Shown one piece after another: positions 24,418-32,528 of a stretch of DNA of 64,000 nt. The stretch's first letter is position 1. Every line of letters starts with the position of its first letter. Origin of the DNA: Gammaproteobacteria bacterium (GTDB taxonomy: Bacteria; Pseudomonadota; Gammaproteobacteria; Steroidobacterales; GCA-2729495); assembly GCA_030746435.1 (NCBI GenBank), contig JASLMV010000001.1, positions 58,170 to 122,169 on the forward strand. Direction: 5' to 3'. Under the pieces are notes generated by a model that worked only from the letters and a program-made list of their open reading frames with translations, was not told the DNA's origin and ran no database searches. The translations under genes and the position numbers were made by a program.

Positions 24418-25239
24418 CTACCAGGGCAGTTTGCTGCCTGTGTAACTCATGAAATCACCGGACTGGCGGCGCCCCGTGTAATAAGTCTCTATTACATTAA
24501 TAACGCCCGCTGCCGATTCCTCCGGCTCTATCATCGGTATCGGTACAGGCCCCGCGAAATCGGTCCTGACCACCCCCGGATGTATCAGGCCGATGATGAT
24601 TTCCTTGCGGCCACGCTGGTTCGCTCCCCGCAGTTCTTTCGAGAGAATTTTCATGCTCATGTTGAGCGCCGACTTGCTGGCCTTATAAAAATTCTGCCCC
24701 GGAAAGGCCAGCTTGACCGAACCGACCGAACTGGAAATATTCATAATCTTTTTCTGCTCGCTCATCGCGACGTTATTGATGAACAACTCGACCATGCGTA
24801 TCGGCCCTTTAACGTTCACGGCCATCACCTCGTCGAACGCTTTGTAATCGAAGGTGCCGAATTTCTGCCGGTCGTTGCCGCCGAGGATGCCGGCGTTATT
24901 AATGAGCACATCGATCGGAACGCCTTCATAACGCACCGCCAGCCTTTCCATCTCGTAAAAATCGGTGACGTCCAGCTCTTCGATGATCACGTTCGGGTTC
25001 GCGGCTGCCAGCGCCTGCAAATCGCTGGCCCCTGCAGGCGTGCGGCAGGTCGCGATCACGCCCCAACCTTTGGCGGCATACTGCCGCGCCAGCTCGAAAC
25101 CGATACCGCGGCTCGCGCCGGTAATCAGTGCGGTCGGTTGCAGGGGTGCCGGCGGGGTCTGCTGGTTGACTCCTACGCAGGCCGACAGCAGCACGACCGC
25201 TGCCAGCCAACCCAAATGCGGGGCAAAAAGTCTCTGCAT
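24418..25239 (-). CDS. SDR-family oxidoreductase with lipoprotein signal
   Basis: 273 residues from MQRLFAPHLGWLAAVVLLSAC: basic start, hydrophobic core and lipobox LSAC, so lipidation at Cys-21 is predicted. An upstream in-frame start would bury this signal and is rejected. The rest is a classical SDR: TALITGASRGIGFELARQY (cofactor loop), INNAGILGG, MNISSSVGSVKLAFPG and the catalytic FYKASKSALN (YxxxK). SDR enzymes normally use cytoplasmic NAD(P)H, so an envelope-anchored form is odd. The catalytic residues are intact, so it is not a decayed copy. The substrate is unknown. It diverges from the isochorismatase-like gene. Confidence 0.82.
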   Translation of the reverse strand: MQRLFAPHLGWLAAVVLLSACVGVNQQTPPAPLQPTALITGASRGIGFELARQYAAKGWGVIATCRTPAGASDLQALAAANPNVIIEELDVTDFYEMERLAVRYEGVPIDVLINNAGILGGNDRQKFGTFDYKAFDEVMAVNVKGPIRMVELFINNVAMSEQKKIMNISSSVGSVKLAFPGQNFYKASKSALNMSMKILSKELRGANQRGRKEIIIGLIHPGVVRTDFAGPVPIPMIEPEESAAGVINVIETYYTGRRQSGDFMSYTGSKLPW

Positions 25240-25393
25240 GAGCTGTTTATACGCCGCGACCAAGGGGTCAGGCCAGCAGGCACGCTCCCGGCTTCCGTAT
25301 AGTGGCCCCGCCACGCGCGCTTCTATCGCCTCCGCCACCCATCTCCGTTAAAATCCCGCCCCCGGCAGGATCAGCAATACACAAGGAACGAAC

Positions 25394-26107
25394 ATGCCCG
25401 TGATGCAAACCTCCGACCTGACGCCTCGCCAGTACTGGGAAGAGGTCAAAGCCAACCCCAACCGGGCAAAGTTCGGCTTCGGTGAAAAAGCCGCACTTAT
25501 TAATATCGATTGCCAGCGCGCCTACACCGATATCGAGAATTTCAAGACCGCCTACCAGACCGACCCGAAGCAGATCCAGTACATCAACGAACTGTCGAAG
25601 CTTGCGCGCGCCAAAAATATGCCGGTGATCTGGACGTACGTCGCTTACATGGACAATGCGGATGACGCCGGCGCCTGGGGCACGCGCACGAACACCCCCG
25701 ATTCATTGCAGAACATCAAGGTCGGCGACGAACGCGCAGAACTCGACCCGCGCCTGGAGATCGACCACAAGTACGATGCGATTATCAACAAGCGCATGGC
25801 CAGCGTATTTCACGACACACTGATACCCTCGCTGCTGGTCTGGCACAAGGTCGATACCGTGATCCTCACGGGCGGCAGTACGTCGGGCTGCATACGCGCA
25901 AGCGTCGTTGCTTCGCTGTCCACGGGCTACCGCACCATCGTTCCCGAGGAATGCGTAGCCGACAAGCATGAGATCCCACATTTCGCCAACCTGTGCGACA
26001 TCATGCTGAAGTACGCCGACGTCGAACCGGTGCAGGTGGTCAGAGACTGGTTCGAGAACCACCCGGGCTGTGCGCCCATACGCGAAGCGCGCAGCTGCGA
26101 CTTCTAG
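25394..26107 (+). CDS. Isochorismatase-fold cysteine hydrolase (N-carbamoylsarcosine-amidase-like)
   Basis: 237 residues. The catalytic triad of the cysteine-hydrolase fold is visible: Asp in ALINIDCQRAYTD near residue 38, Lys in DAIINKRMASVF near 135 and Cys in LTGGSTSGCIRASVV near 163. The TSGCIRAS block resembles N-carbamoylsarcosine amidohydrolase more than nicotinamidase. Members hydrolyse amides or carbamoyl groups in the cytoplasm. An AAGGA site precedes the ATG. It leads a three-gene operon with two deacetylase-fold proteins 23 and 14 bases apart, suggesting stepwise C-N bond hydrolysis of one compound. Confidence 0.87.
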   Translation: MPVMQTSDLTPRQYWEEVKANPNRAKFGFGEKAALINIDCQRAYTDIENFKTAYQTDPKQIQYINELSKLARAKNMPVIWTYVAYMDNADDAGAWGTRTNTPDSLQNIKVGDERAELDPRLEIDHKYDAIINKRMASVFHDTLIPSLLVWHKVDTVILTGGSTSGCIRASVVASLSTGYRTIVPEECVADKHEIPHFANLCDIMLKYADVEPVQVVRDWFENHPGCAPIREARSCDF

Positions 26108-26130
26108 AAAGATTTTTTCCGGAGCAACAG

Positions 26131-27042
26131 ATGAAGGAAGACCCCGGCCTGTTCGATTACTGGCCCTACGACAATCGCCCGAAAATCGAGTGGCCCGGTG
26201 GCGCACGCGTCGCATTCTGGGTTGCGCCGAACATCGAGTTCTACGAGCTCGACCCGGCCGTCAACCCCCACCGCAAGGCCTGGCCGCGGCCCGTCCCGGA
26301 CATCAACGGCTATGGCACCCGTGATTACGGCAACCGCGTGGGGCATATGCGCATGATGCGCGTGCTCGACAAGTACGGCGTGCGCGGTTCGATTTCATTG
26401 TCGACCGCGCTCTGCGCCCATCACCCGGAGATCATCGAACTCTGTAAAGAACGCGACTGGGAGTTCTTCAGCCACGGCATTTACAACACACGCTACACCT
26501 ACGGCATGGACGAAGCCCAGGAACGCTCCATGATCGTTGATGCGATGAACACGATCAAAGAGCACACCGGTCAGCAGTGTTCCGGTTACCTCGCGCCGGC
26601 GCTGACGCATACCGAGACCACGATGAGCCTGTTTGCCGAGGCCGGCGGTATCTACACCTGCGACCTGTTCCACGACGACCAGCCGACCCCGGTGAAGGTG
26701 CGCGGTGGGCAGAAATTTATCTCGGTGCCCTACTCGCTCGAGATGAATGACACGATCGCGTACGCAGTCAACCGCATCGAACCGCGGCGCTACGGTGAAA
26801 TGATCAGGGCCAACTTCGACCGCCTGTACGAGGAAGGCAGGGAGTCGGGTGTGGTCATGTGTGTACCGTTACATGCCTACCAGGTCAGCCATCCGCATCG
26901 CCTGAAAGCCTTCGAGGAAGCGCTGGAATACATCACCGGTCACCCGGACGTCTGGGTGACCACCGGCCGCGAGATTGCGCAGCACTTTATCGACAACTAC
27001 TACGACGCCGCTGTCGCCGACATCGACGCCAAAGCCGCCTGA
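26131..27042 (+). CDS. Polysaccharide-deacetylase-fold protein, PuuE-like (copy 1)
   Basis: 303 residues from the ATG at 26131, which has GGAG eight bases upstream; the frame is open further 5' but that part overlaps the previous gene. NodB-type blocks are visible: RVAFWVAPNIEFYEL, RVLDKYGVRGSISLS, EFFSHGIYNTRY (a metal His in relatives), SGYLAPALTHTETT and VVMCVPLHAYQVSHPHRL. The usual TFDD metal Asp pair is replaced by the WVAPNIEFYELDP segment. Relatives include cofactor-independent allantoinase PuuE and other amide hydrolases rather than true sugar deacetylases. Its close downstream sister suggests duplication. The substrate is unknown. Confidence 0.82.
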   Translation: MKEDPGLFDYWPYDNRPKIEWPGGARVAFWVAPNIEFYELDPAVNPHRKAWPRPVPDINGYGTRDYGNRVGHMRMMRVLDKYGVRGSISLSTALCAHHPEIIELCKERDWEFFSHGIYNTRYTYGMDEAQERSMIVDAMNTIKEHTGQQCSGYLAPALTHTETTMSLFAEAGGIYTCDLFHDDQPTPVKVRGGQKFISVPYSLEMNDTIAYAVNRIEPRRYGEMIRANFDRLYEEGRESGVVMCVPLHAYQVSHPHRLKAFEEALEYITGHPDVWVTTGREIAQHFIDNYYDAAVADIDAKAA

Positions 27043-27056
27043 ACAAGAGAACGACA

Positions 27057-27983
27057 ATGCCTTTGGACCCCGGTTACTTCGATTACCCCCATCGCAGCTA
27101 TGGCATGGACCATGATTTCTACGACTGGTCTATGCTCGCCGACCGGAAACCGGTCGAGTGGCCCGGCAACGCCCGGGTCGCGCTCTGGATCAACGTAGCG
27201 TTGCAGTACTTCCCGCTGAACCAGGAAGGCCAGCCCTTCCCGCCAGTCGCGGGCATGACTACTTCTTACCCGGACCTGCGACATTACACGCTGCGTGAAT
27301 ACGGCAACCGGGTCGGCATATTCCGGTTACTCAAGGCTTTTGACCGGTACGGTGTGATCCCGACCTTTGCGGTCAATACGCGACTGGCCGAACGCTATCC
27401 GTATCTCATGAACAAAATCTGCGTACGCGGCGATGAGGTCATCTGCCACGGCTGGGACATGGATACACCGCATTACGGCGGGATAGATGCAGGCGAGGAA
27501 GCAAAACTTGTTAAGAAATCTTTGCGGGGCCTGCGCGAGATTACCGGGCAGCCCGTCGAAGGCTGGATCGGTCCGTCCAAATCACAAAGCATGGAGACGC
27601 CGCAACTGCTGGTGAAAAATGGCGTGAAGTACATGTGCGACTGGATCAACGACGACATGCCCTATCCGTTCCGCACAGATGCAGGCCCGATTATTGCAAT
27701 GCCGTTGTCCACGGAGCTTGAAGACCGCTTCATCATGCACCACAACCTGCACTCGGAAACCGAGTACGCCGAGCAGATGATCGATGCGTTCGACTTCCTA
27801 TATAAAGAAGCCGCCGAACAGGGCGGCCGGATGCTGGCCCTGTCGGTGCACCCCTGGATGCTGGGTCAGCCGCACCGGATCGGTAAATTTGAGCAGGTGC
27901 TGGAGCACATCACCGGCCACGACGGCGTTTGGTCAGCCGGTGCCGGAGAGATAGCGGCCGCGTGGGCGAAACAGCAAGATTGA
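27057..27983 (+). CDS. Polysaccharide-deacetylase-fold protein, PuuE-like (copy 2)
   Basis: 308 residues from the ATG at 27057. It follows the same plan as its neighbour: PVEWPGNARVALWINVALQYF, YTLREYGNRVGIFRLLKAFD, EVICHGWDMDTPHYGG, VEGWIGPSKSQSMETPQLL and LALSVHPWMLGQPHRIGKF. The shared EWPG-AR-VA-W opening and YGNRVG block show common ancestry with copy 1, while the H-containing active-site loops differ (ICHGWDMDTPHYG versus FSHGIYNTRYTYG), so different substrates or a heteromer are possible. It is the last gene of the operon and is followed by REP elements. Confidence 0.82.
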   Translation: MPLDPGYFDYPHRSYGMDHDFYDWSMLADRKPVEWPGNARVALWINVALQYFPLNQEGQPFPPVAGMTTSYPDLRHYTLREYGNRVGIFRLLKAFDRYGVIPTFAVNTRLAERYPYLMNKICVRGDEVICHGWDMDTPHYGGIDAGEEAKLVKKSLRGLREITGQPVEGWIGPSKSQSMETPQLLVKNGVKYMCDWINDDMPYPFRTDAGPIIAMPLSTELEDRFIMHHNLHSETEYAEQMIDAFDFLYKEAAEQGGRMLALSVHPWMLGQPHRIGKFEQVLEHITGHDGVWSAGAGEIAAAWAKQQD

Positions 27984-28000
27984 GGACATCCGGCGTATCT

Positions 28001-28023
28001 GTCGCGGCTAAAGCCGCTCCTAC
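28001..28023 (-). repeat. REP palindrome
   Basis: Minus-strand GTAGGAGCGGCTTTAGCCGC followed by GAC: a GCGGCT/AGCCGC stem with the GTAGGAGC head typical of gammaproteobacterial REP sequences. The same arms, split open, flank the module at 19.03-19.11 kb. Confidence 0.85.
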
Positions 28024-28054
28024 AAGCAAACTTCAACTGACACGCCAATTCCGT

Positions 28055-28073
28055 TGCAGGAGCGACCAGCCGG
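28055..28073 (+). repeat. Degenerate REP, inverted relative to 28001-28023
   Basis: TGCAGGAGCGACCAGCCGGG matches the REP head with several changes. With the intact copy 31 bases away in the other orientation it forms a REP doublet. Confidence 0.55.
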
Positions 28074-28098
28074 GAACCCGCATTCGTTGACGTTAGAA

Positions 28099-28123
28099 GT
28101 CGGTAAAGCAGCGCTTTACCGAC
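28099..28123. repeat. Perfect 11-bp inverted repeat
   Basis: GTCGGTAAAGC and GCTTTACCGAC around the triloop AGC. No T-run follows, so it is not a typical terminator. Confidence 0.85.
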
Positions 28124-28139
28124 ATAAGTTCCGCCGCCT

Positions 28140-28176
28140 GGGATTCGAGCACTGGCTTCGCGAGCCCTCGAATCCC
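28140..28176. repeat. 10-bp inverted repeat with inner hairpin
   Basis: GGGATTCGAG (28140-28149) and CTCGAATCCC (28167-28176) enclose a smaller GGCT/AGCC hairpin. The arms resemble a T-stem and loop (GATTCGA), but there is no cloverleaf. Confidence 0.75.
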
Positions 28177-28210
28177 GGCATCACTTAAAGTCACTCCCAC
28201 TGTTACTTGA

Positions 28211-28222
28211 ATGTAATTACAT
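28211..28222. promoter_or_regulatory. 12-bp perfect palindrome, candidate operator
   Basis: ATGTAATTACAT lies 53 bases before the dioxygenase ATG and runs into TATAAC (28222-28227), a -10-like box. A dimeric regulator bound here would cover the promoter. The -35 region is not recognisable. Confidence 0.4.
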
Positions 28223-28274
28223 ATAACCTGTTAGGTCGCACAGCAGACAGGGCAATAAGCCGCGGAGAAGAACC

Positions 28275-29162
28275 ATGGCACAACTGGCCACCAAATCAGA
28301 GCCGATTGCGGTGAAGTCGTATCAGTCTTTTGAGGTCATACCACAAACGGGTAGCTTCGGAGCGCTGATTAATGACATACAGGTTGCCGATTCAATCGAA
28401 CAGGACGAATTGTTTGCCGACCTCTACCAGGCCTGGCTCGACTACCAGGTTTTGTTTTTCCGGGACCAGGAACTCTCCCCCGCACAACACCTGAAACTGG
28501 GCGAGCGCTTCGGTGAAATTCAGAAACCAGGCTATGCGCCGAGCCTCGAAGGCTACGAAGGTGTCTGGGTGCAGGAATACCCGGACATGTACGACGGTAT
28601 CGTTACCGACCTCGACTGGCATGCCGACAGCAGCTTTCGCGAGCAACCCACGCGTGGTTCACTGCTGTACGCACTCGACGTGCCGGTCGGCGGCGGCGAC
28701 ACCGTATGGTCCGACATGTGTGCTGCCTACGAAGACCTCGCGCCGCCATGGAAAACCATGGTCGACGGTTTAAGCTCGATCCACGACAACATGACCAGGA
28801 ATCTTTTCAGCTCGCTGGCGCGGCTGTCGGTCGAGGAGTTCGCCAAGGTGCGCGAATACCTGCCTCCCCACGAACACCCGGTCGTCTGCACGCACCCGGA
28901 AACCAGCCGCAAATACCTGTTTGTTTCGGAACTTATGACGCGCGAAATCGTTGGTATGAACGACCGCGAAAGCCGTGCTGTGCTCGATTTTCTGTTGGCC
29001 CACCAGACCCGGCCGGAGTACCAGTGCCGTTTCAATTGGGAGCCTAAGTCATTGGTATTGTGGGATAATTTCTCGACCCTGCACCGGGGGATATTTGATT
29101 TCGGCCAGTCCCACCGGCTTATGCACAGGGTGTCGTTCAATACACCCTGGCAACCTGCCTAA
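28275..29162 (+). CDS. TauD/TfdA-family Fe(II)/2-oxoglutarate dioxygenase
   Basis: 295 residues, typical TauD length. The iron site HxD is DWHADSSF (His-116, Asp-118), and SLLYALDVPVGGGDTVWSDM follows as in TauD. The distal His lies in LHRGIFDFGQSHRLMHRV near residue 275, which also supplies the Arg that binds 2-oxoglutarate. Relatives hydroxylate taurine, alkyl sulfates, 2,4-D and similar acids; the substrate here is not evident. It is a single gene behind a 290-base gap with REP elements, two hairpins and a palindromic candidate operator, so dedicated regulation is plausible. Confidence 0.9.
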   Translation: MAQLATKSEPIAVKSYQSFEVIPQTGSFGALINDIQVADSIEQDELFADLYQAWLDYQVLFFRDQELSPAQHLKLGERFGEIQKPGYAPSLEGYEGVWVQEYPDMYDGIVTDLDWHADSSFREQPTRGSLLYALDVPVGGGDTVWSDMCAAYEDLAPPWKTMVDGLSSIHDNMTRNLFSSLARLSVEEFAKVREYLPPHEHPVVCTHPETSRKYLFVSELMTREIVGMNDRESRAVLDFLLAHQTRPEYQCRFNWEPKSLVLWDNFSTLHRGIFDFGQSHRLMHRVSFNTPWQPA

Positions 29163-29323
29163 ACCCGTTGTAATTCAGCCACAACAGACATACCGCCCTG
29201 TTTTGGGGTACGATAGCGCCCGCGTTTCTCATCAGGTAAGCCCAGGTAAGATCCGCACAAGCCAAACCATTCCGGGTGAATGGTGTTTTAGAAGCCGGGT
29301 TACCGGTACAGAGAGAGAGTAAA

Positions 29324-29533
29324 ATGTCAGATCAAGTCGAAGGTACGGTCAAGTGGTTCAATGATGAGAAAGGCTTCGGATTCATCGAACGCGAAGGCGG
29401 AAAGGATGTATTCGTACATTACAGCGCGATTAACGGAACAGGTCGCAAATCGCTGTACGAAGGCCAGAAAGTCACTATGACTGTTACAGAAGGTCAAAAA
29501 GGTCCTCAGGCGGAAAACGTAAATCCGGTCTGA
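29324..29533 (+). CDS. Cold-shock domain protein, CspA family
   Basis: 69 residues. RNP1 (KGFGFIE) and RNP2 (VFVHYSAI) motifs are intact in [20 protein letters not shown] and [12 protein letters not shown], so it should bind single-stranded RNA or DNA as an RNA chaperone. The start ATG at 29324 follows a GA-rich ribosome site; an earlier in-frame ATG at 29276 would add 16 residues foreign to the family. The 160-base leader may contain the long 5' untranslated region usual for csp genes, with TACGAT at 29210 a possible -10. A strong terminator follows. Confidence 0.96.
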   Translation: MSDQVEGTVKWFNDEKGFGFIEREGGKDVFVHYSAINGTGRKSLYEGQKVTMTVTEGQKGPQAENVNPV

Positions 29534-29550
29534 AGATGCTGGAAGCCAGT

Positions 29551-29582
29551 AAAAAAGCCACCCTTAGCGGTGGCTTTTTTTA
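29551..29582 (+). terminator. Rho-independent terminator of the cold-shock gene
   Basis: AAAAAAGCCACC / GGTGGCTTTTTTT with loop CTTAGC, 18 bases after the stop codon; A-run and T-run suggest it can act in both directions. Confidence 0.95.
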
Positions 29583-29863
29583 TTGTCGTAATCGAGCCGC
29601 GTTCGGCGCGGGACTGTTAATTATGTTATTTGCACCGCCAGGCCGCTGCAGGCCAGGCCATGCACAGTAGGGGTATCAGCCCGAACCTTCGCAATACGGA
29701 CACAGCCAGCTTCTGTATTGCGGCATGCTGCACGCCTGCGCTAGTTTGTGCGCAATAAAAAGCCGGCTGGAGTAGCAGCATCAGTCCGTCCAAACCAGGA
29801 TCAGCAGCATCTGCAGACGAGGCACCGCACGAGCTGGCCAGTCTCGGGGATACTATCGCTCTC

Positions 29864-30934
29864 ATGACTGGCACTCTCGAGTACATACAGGAAAAGATCT
29901 CCCTTGACGACTGGCTGAACATCCTGAGCAATATAACGGGCGCGGATTATGCGGCCTCCGAACGCTGGGCCGCAAATGAACCGGACCAGTCAATGACCGA
30001 CTCGGTAGGCCAGTCCGACCCTTTGCGCACCGGCTGGCGCAACTGGGCCGATCACGCCATGAGCGCGGAATCAGAAAGCCAGGGTTATTTTCTTAACCTG
30101 TCGAAAGGCGGCAAACACGTGCCGCTGCCCCTGGGCAATGATATTCCCCCGAGCGAGGTCATCATATTTTCACTGGACTGGGTCCCGAGCCGAATCGTGG
30201 GTGTGCTCAGAAAAATGGGTGGCGACGAAGCCTGGAATGGCCGGACACGTAAACTTCTGGAACTGCTCATTCCAAACATGCGCGAGTCGGTAGAGCTGCA
30301 TAAAACCTTCGGCCGGATACAATCCCTTGCGGTAACGACAGGCGACATACTCGATACCGCGCCGCGGGGCATTATTGCGCTGGCCCCGGATGGGATAATC
30401 CGTTATTCGAACGCATTCGCCGAAAGCCTCCTTGCCGACAACGATGGTATTAACCGCAACGAAACGGTGTTCTCCGTTACCGATAAGGAGTGCCAGAAGG
30501 TTTTCGAGGAAAAACTCGACTTTATAAGGAATTGTCCGCTCGAGGATCTGAAAAAGGCAGACTGGGATGTTGCGTTGACCCGGCCTTCGGGGCGCGAGCC
30601 GTACCAGATGATGGTGCGGGGGCAGGTCTTGCAGGATTGGCGCATCGAGACCACCCGGCACAATCGATTTGCAATCATTTACCTGCACGACCCCATGTTT
30701 TCCCAGAAACCCAGCTTCGAACAATTGAAGAATTTCTACGGTTTGACGACCGCGGAAGCAAAACTTACGGCGCTTCTGTACAGCGGGATGACTATGCTAA
30801 GCGCATCCGAGCAACTGGGCGTAACAGTGAATACCTCCCGGACACACCTCAGAAATATTTTTTCAAAGGTAGGCGTCAATAACCAGGGCGAATTGCTCGC
30901 CAAACTAACGGCATCGATTAAATTGGACGGATAA
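29864..30934 (+). CDS. LuxR-type HTH transcriptional regulator with PAS-like sensor
   Basis: 356 residues. The C-terminal LuxR HTH (about 290-350) is FYGLTTAEAKLTALLYSGMT, then SASEQLGVTVNTSRTHLRNI and FSKVGVNNQGELL, close to the GerE consensus. The middle region (about 165-280: APRGIIALAPDGIIRYSNAF) looks PAS-like and could sense a ligand or redox state. The N-terminal 150 residues (LNILSNITGADYAASERWAA) resemble the sensor part of the same group. No histidine kinase is nearby. It is a single-gene unit with a small hairpin at its end. A link to the NRPS cluster 6 kb away is possible but not shown. Confidence 0.82.
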   Translation: MTGTLEYIQEKISLDDWLNILSNITGADYAASERWAANEPDQSMTDSVGQSDPLRTGWRNWADHAMSAESESQGYFLNLSKGGKHVPLPLGNDIPPSEVIIFSLDWVPSRIVGVLRKMGGDEAWNGRTRKLLELLIPNMRESVELHKTFGRIQSLAVTTGDILDTAPRGIIALAPDGIIRYSNAFAESLLADNDGINRNETVFSVTDKECQKVFEEKLDFIRNCPLEDLKKADWDVALTRPSGREPYQMMVRGQVLQDWRIETTRHNRFAIIYLHDPMFSQKPSFEQLKNFYGLTTAEAKLTALLYSGMTMLSASEQLGVTVNTSRTHLRNIFSKVGVNNQGELLAKLTASIKLDG

Positions 30935-30941
30935 CGGCCGT

Positions 30942-30959
30942 ACCCTGAAGAAGGGTTTT
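30942..30959. terminator. Small bidirectional terminator candidate
   Basis: ACCCT-GAAGA-AGGGT followed by TTTT lies in the 32-base gap between the LuxR gene and the convergent small-protein gene. Confidence 0.45.
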
Positions 30960-30966
30960 GCGAACT

Positions 30967-31431
30967 CTAATAGATCCCCTGGTAGGGTTCACGCTCGCCA
31001 GCGGTGTGGCGGCGATCGCTGCCCTCACGCTTGTTCGGCAGTTCGTTCGAGCCCGAAATGTTCACGATATCGGTAGAGGGATACCGGCGATCCTTGTGAA
31101 TCCTGCGGTCATTGTGTTGCGCGTACTCGCAATGGCAGGTCCGGTTACAACCTTCGAGCGGCAGCGACGGTTCCTCGCCGAGCAGCATCGACTTGCCATG
31201 TAACTTCAGCGCAGGCTTGCAGGGGTTGTTACAAATCCTCAGGCTTACCGCCGAATAACGCGCGCGCGGCAGAGCGACCTTGGCCACCCTGGTTGTAGGT
31301 AGGGCCATACCGGTCAAGCTGGTCGCCGCGTTCCGCTCATGCCGCTTCGAATGATGCGAGCCCGTGAGCAAACGCCACGAAATCAGGCCCGCCACAGGCA
31401 GGCATATCAACAACAGGTACAGAGGATCCAC
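30967..31431 (-). CDS. Small membrane-anchored Cys/Arg-rich protein, unknown function
   Basis: 154 residues. I recognise no named family. An N-terminal signal-anchor (DPLYLLLICLPVAGLISW) is followed by a basic linker. The second half contains six cysteines in CNNPCKPALKLHGKSMLL and CNRTCHCEYAQHNDRRIHKDRR. The CHCEY...H-DRR---DRR ending looks conserved-domain-like, and four cysteines could bind a metal or form disulfides. The coding frame has regular codon use and ends cleanly. It precedes the glycosyltransferase on the same strand only at a distance (146 bases), so co-transcription is uncertain. Confidence 0.62.
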   Translation of the reverse strand: MDPLYLLLICLPVAGLISWRLLTGSHHSKRHERNAATSLTGMALPTTRVAKVALPRARYSAVSLRICNNPCKPALKLHGKSMLLGEEPSLPLEGCNRTCHCEYAQHNDRRIHKDRRYPSTDIVNISGSNELPNKREGSDRRHTAGEREPYQGIY

Positions 31432-31577
31432 TTAAGTTCTCTTTTGTATGCAGACAAGTGAAACTATACGAATGACGCAAACAGGCTGCCATGAACCAGT
31501 CGATAAGGCTTTTAAATCAGGTAGTTACAGATGCCATCCCGGGCGCCGATTTGACGATAAGCCCAACCGGCCGCGCA

Positions 31578-32528
31578 TCAGACCGGCGCGAGACGTTTTT
31601 CGTCCGGCTGACCCTGTCCGACGATCACCGCTATGCCCCAGACCAGCAGGGTCAAAAACAGAAACGGCAAGCTCAGCAAGGTGCGTAGCCTGGAAACACG
31701 CCAGCCGATTCGCAGGGGGTGCCTGGCACGATTGAATACCAGGCCGGGTAATGCCAGCCAGCGCAAAACTGGCCGTTCGAGATGGGCGACGGACAAGCCG
31801 GAACGCTCGAGCCACCCTTCCCGGCTCGGGAGCCCCCAGTACCAACTGTGTTTTAGCGTGCGAACCAGCGACCCGCGGGCACAGTGACTGACGGGGAGCG
31901 ACTGCACATGCCAGATTGGGCGCGGCGGTGCGTCCGGACCTTCCTCCAGTTGCCGGGATGCTTCAAGGCGTAGTTGCAGGTCCCAGTCTTCGAGTACACG
32001 GATATCGGTATCGTACCCACCTACTTCTTCAAATACCGGGCGACGCACGACGATACTGGTCGGTTGAAAACCCGATTGTTCAGTCGGTCGCCACTCGTGC
32101 CATGCCGACCAACAGGCCATGTGATCCGCGAACGCAATCGGATTATTCTTCTGGGCCTGGGGCAGAAGTATCGGTCCGCCGAAGCCGCCAAAATCGCCGA
32201 GTTCGTCTGCAGTCGTCACTATCTTCTGCAGAAAGTCGTCGCCCAGCGGCGCCGCATCGGCGTCGATAAACCAAATCAGTTCGCCCGTGGAGTTTGCCGC
32301 CCCGGCATTGCGCGCAACCGATGGGCCGAGCGTCGTTTCCAGCAAATACACAGCGTTGTGGCTGCGGATGACATCGGGGGTGCGGTCGGTGGAATTGTTG
32401 TCGACACAAATAACCTCAACATCCCAGCCTGCCGGACACGCCTGCCGTTCGATGCTGCCAAGCAGTTCATCGAGCGTGTCCGGCTGGTTGCGAACCGGAA
32501 TGATGATATTGAGTGTCCTGACGGTCAT
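31578..32528 (-). CDS. Family 2 glycosyltransferase
   Basis: 316 residues from MTVRTLNIIIPVRNQPDTL; an in-frame start 15 codons upstream adds residues before the domain. GT-A fold motifs: IIIPVRNQPDTLDELLGSI, VICVDNNSTDRTPDVI (nucleotide-sugar Asp), GPSVARNAGAANSTGELIWF and FIDADAAPLGDDF, the DxD-like metal site. VGGYDTDIRVLEDWDLQLRL contains the ED catalytic-type motif. One C-terminal transmembrane segment (LLSLPFLFLTLLVWGIAVIV) anchors it to the membrane. It transfers a sugar to an unknown acceptor. The methyltransferase gene diverges from it. Confidence 0.86.
   Translation of the reverse strand: MTVRTLNIIIPVRNQPDTLDELLGSIERQACPAGWDVEVICVDNNSTDRTPDVIRSHNAVYLLETTLGPSVARNAGAANSTGELIWFIDADAAPLGDDFLQKIVTTADELGDFGGFGGPILLPQAQKNNPIAFADHMACWSAWHEWRPTEQSGFQPTSIVVRRPVFEEVGGYDTDIRVLEDWDLQLRLEASRQLEEGPDAPPRPIWHVQSLPVSHCARGSLVRTLKHSWYWGLPSREGWLERSGLSVAHLERPVLRWLALPGLVFNRARHPLRIGWRVSRLRTLLSLPFLFLTLLVWGIAVIVGQGQPDEKRLAPV

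Noticed and set aside
24134-24452. Open frames on both strands over the 24.1-24.4 kb block
   Set aside because: They consist of the inverted repeat modules and have no family resemblance or ribosome-binding site.
25993-26130. Upstream extension of the first deacetylase-fold gene
   Set aside because: It overlaps the isochorismatase-like gene in another frame, while the ATG at 26131 has a GGAG site and starts the family sequence.
28140-28176. A tRNA gene suggested by GATTCGAGC-like sequence
   Set aside because: Only a T-arm-like hairpin is present; there are no D or anticodon arms and no acceptor stem.
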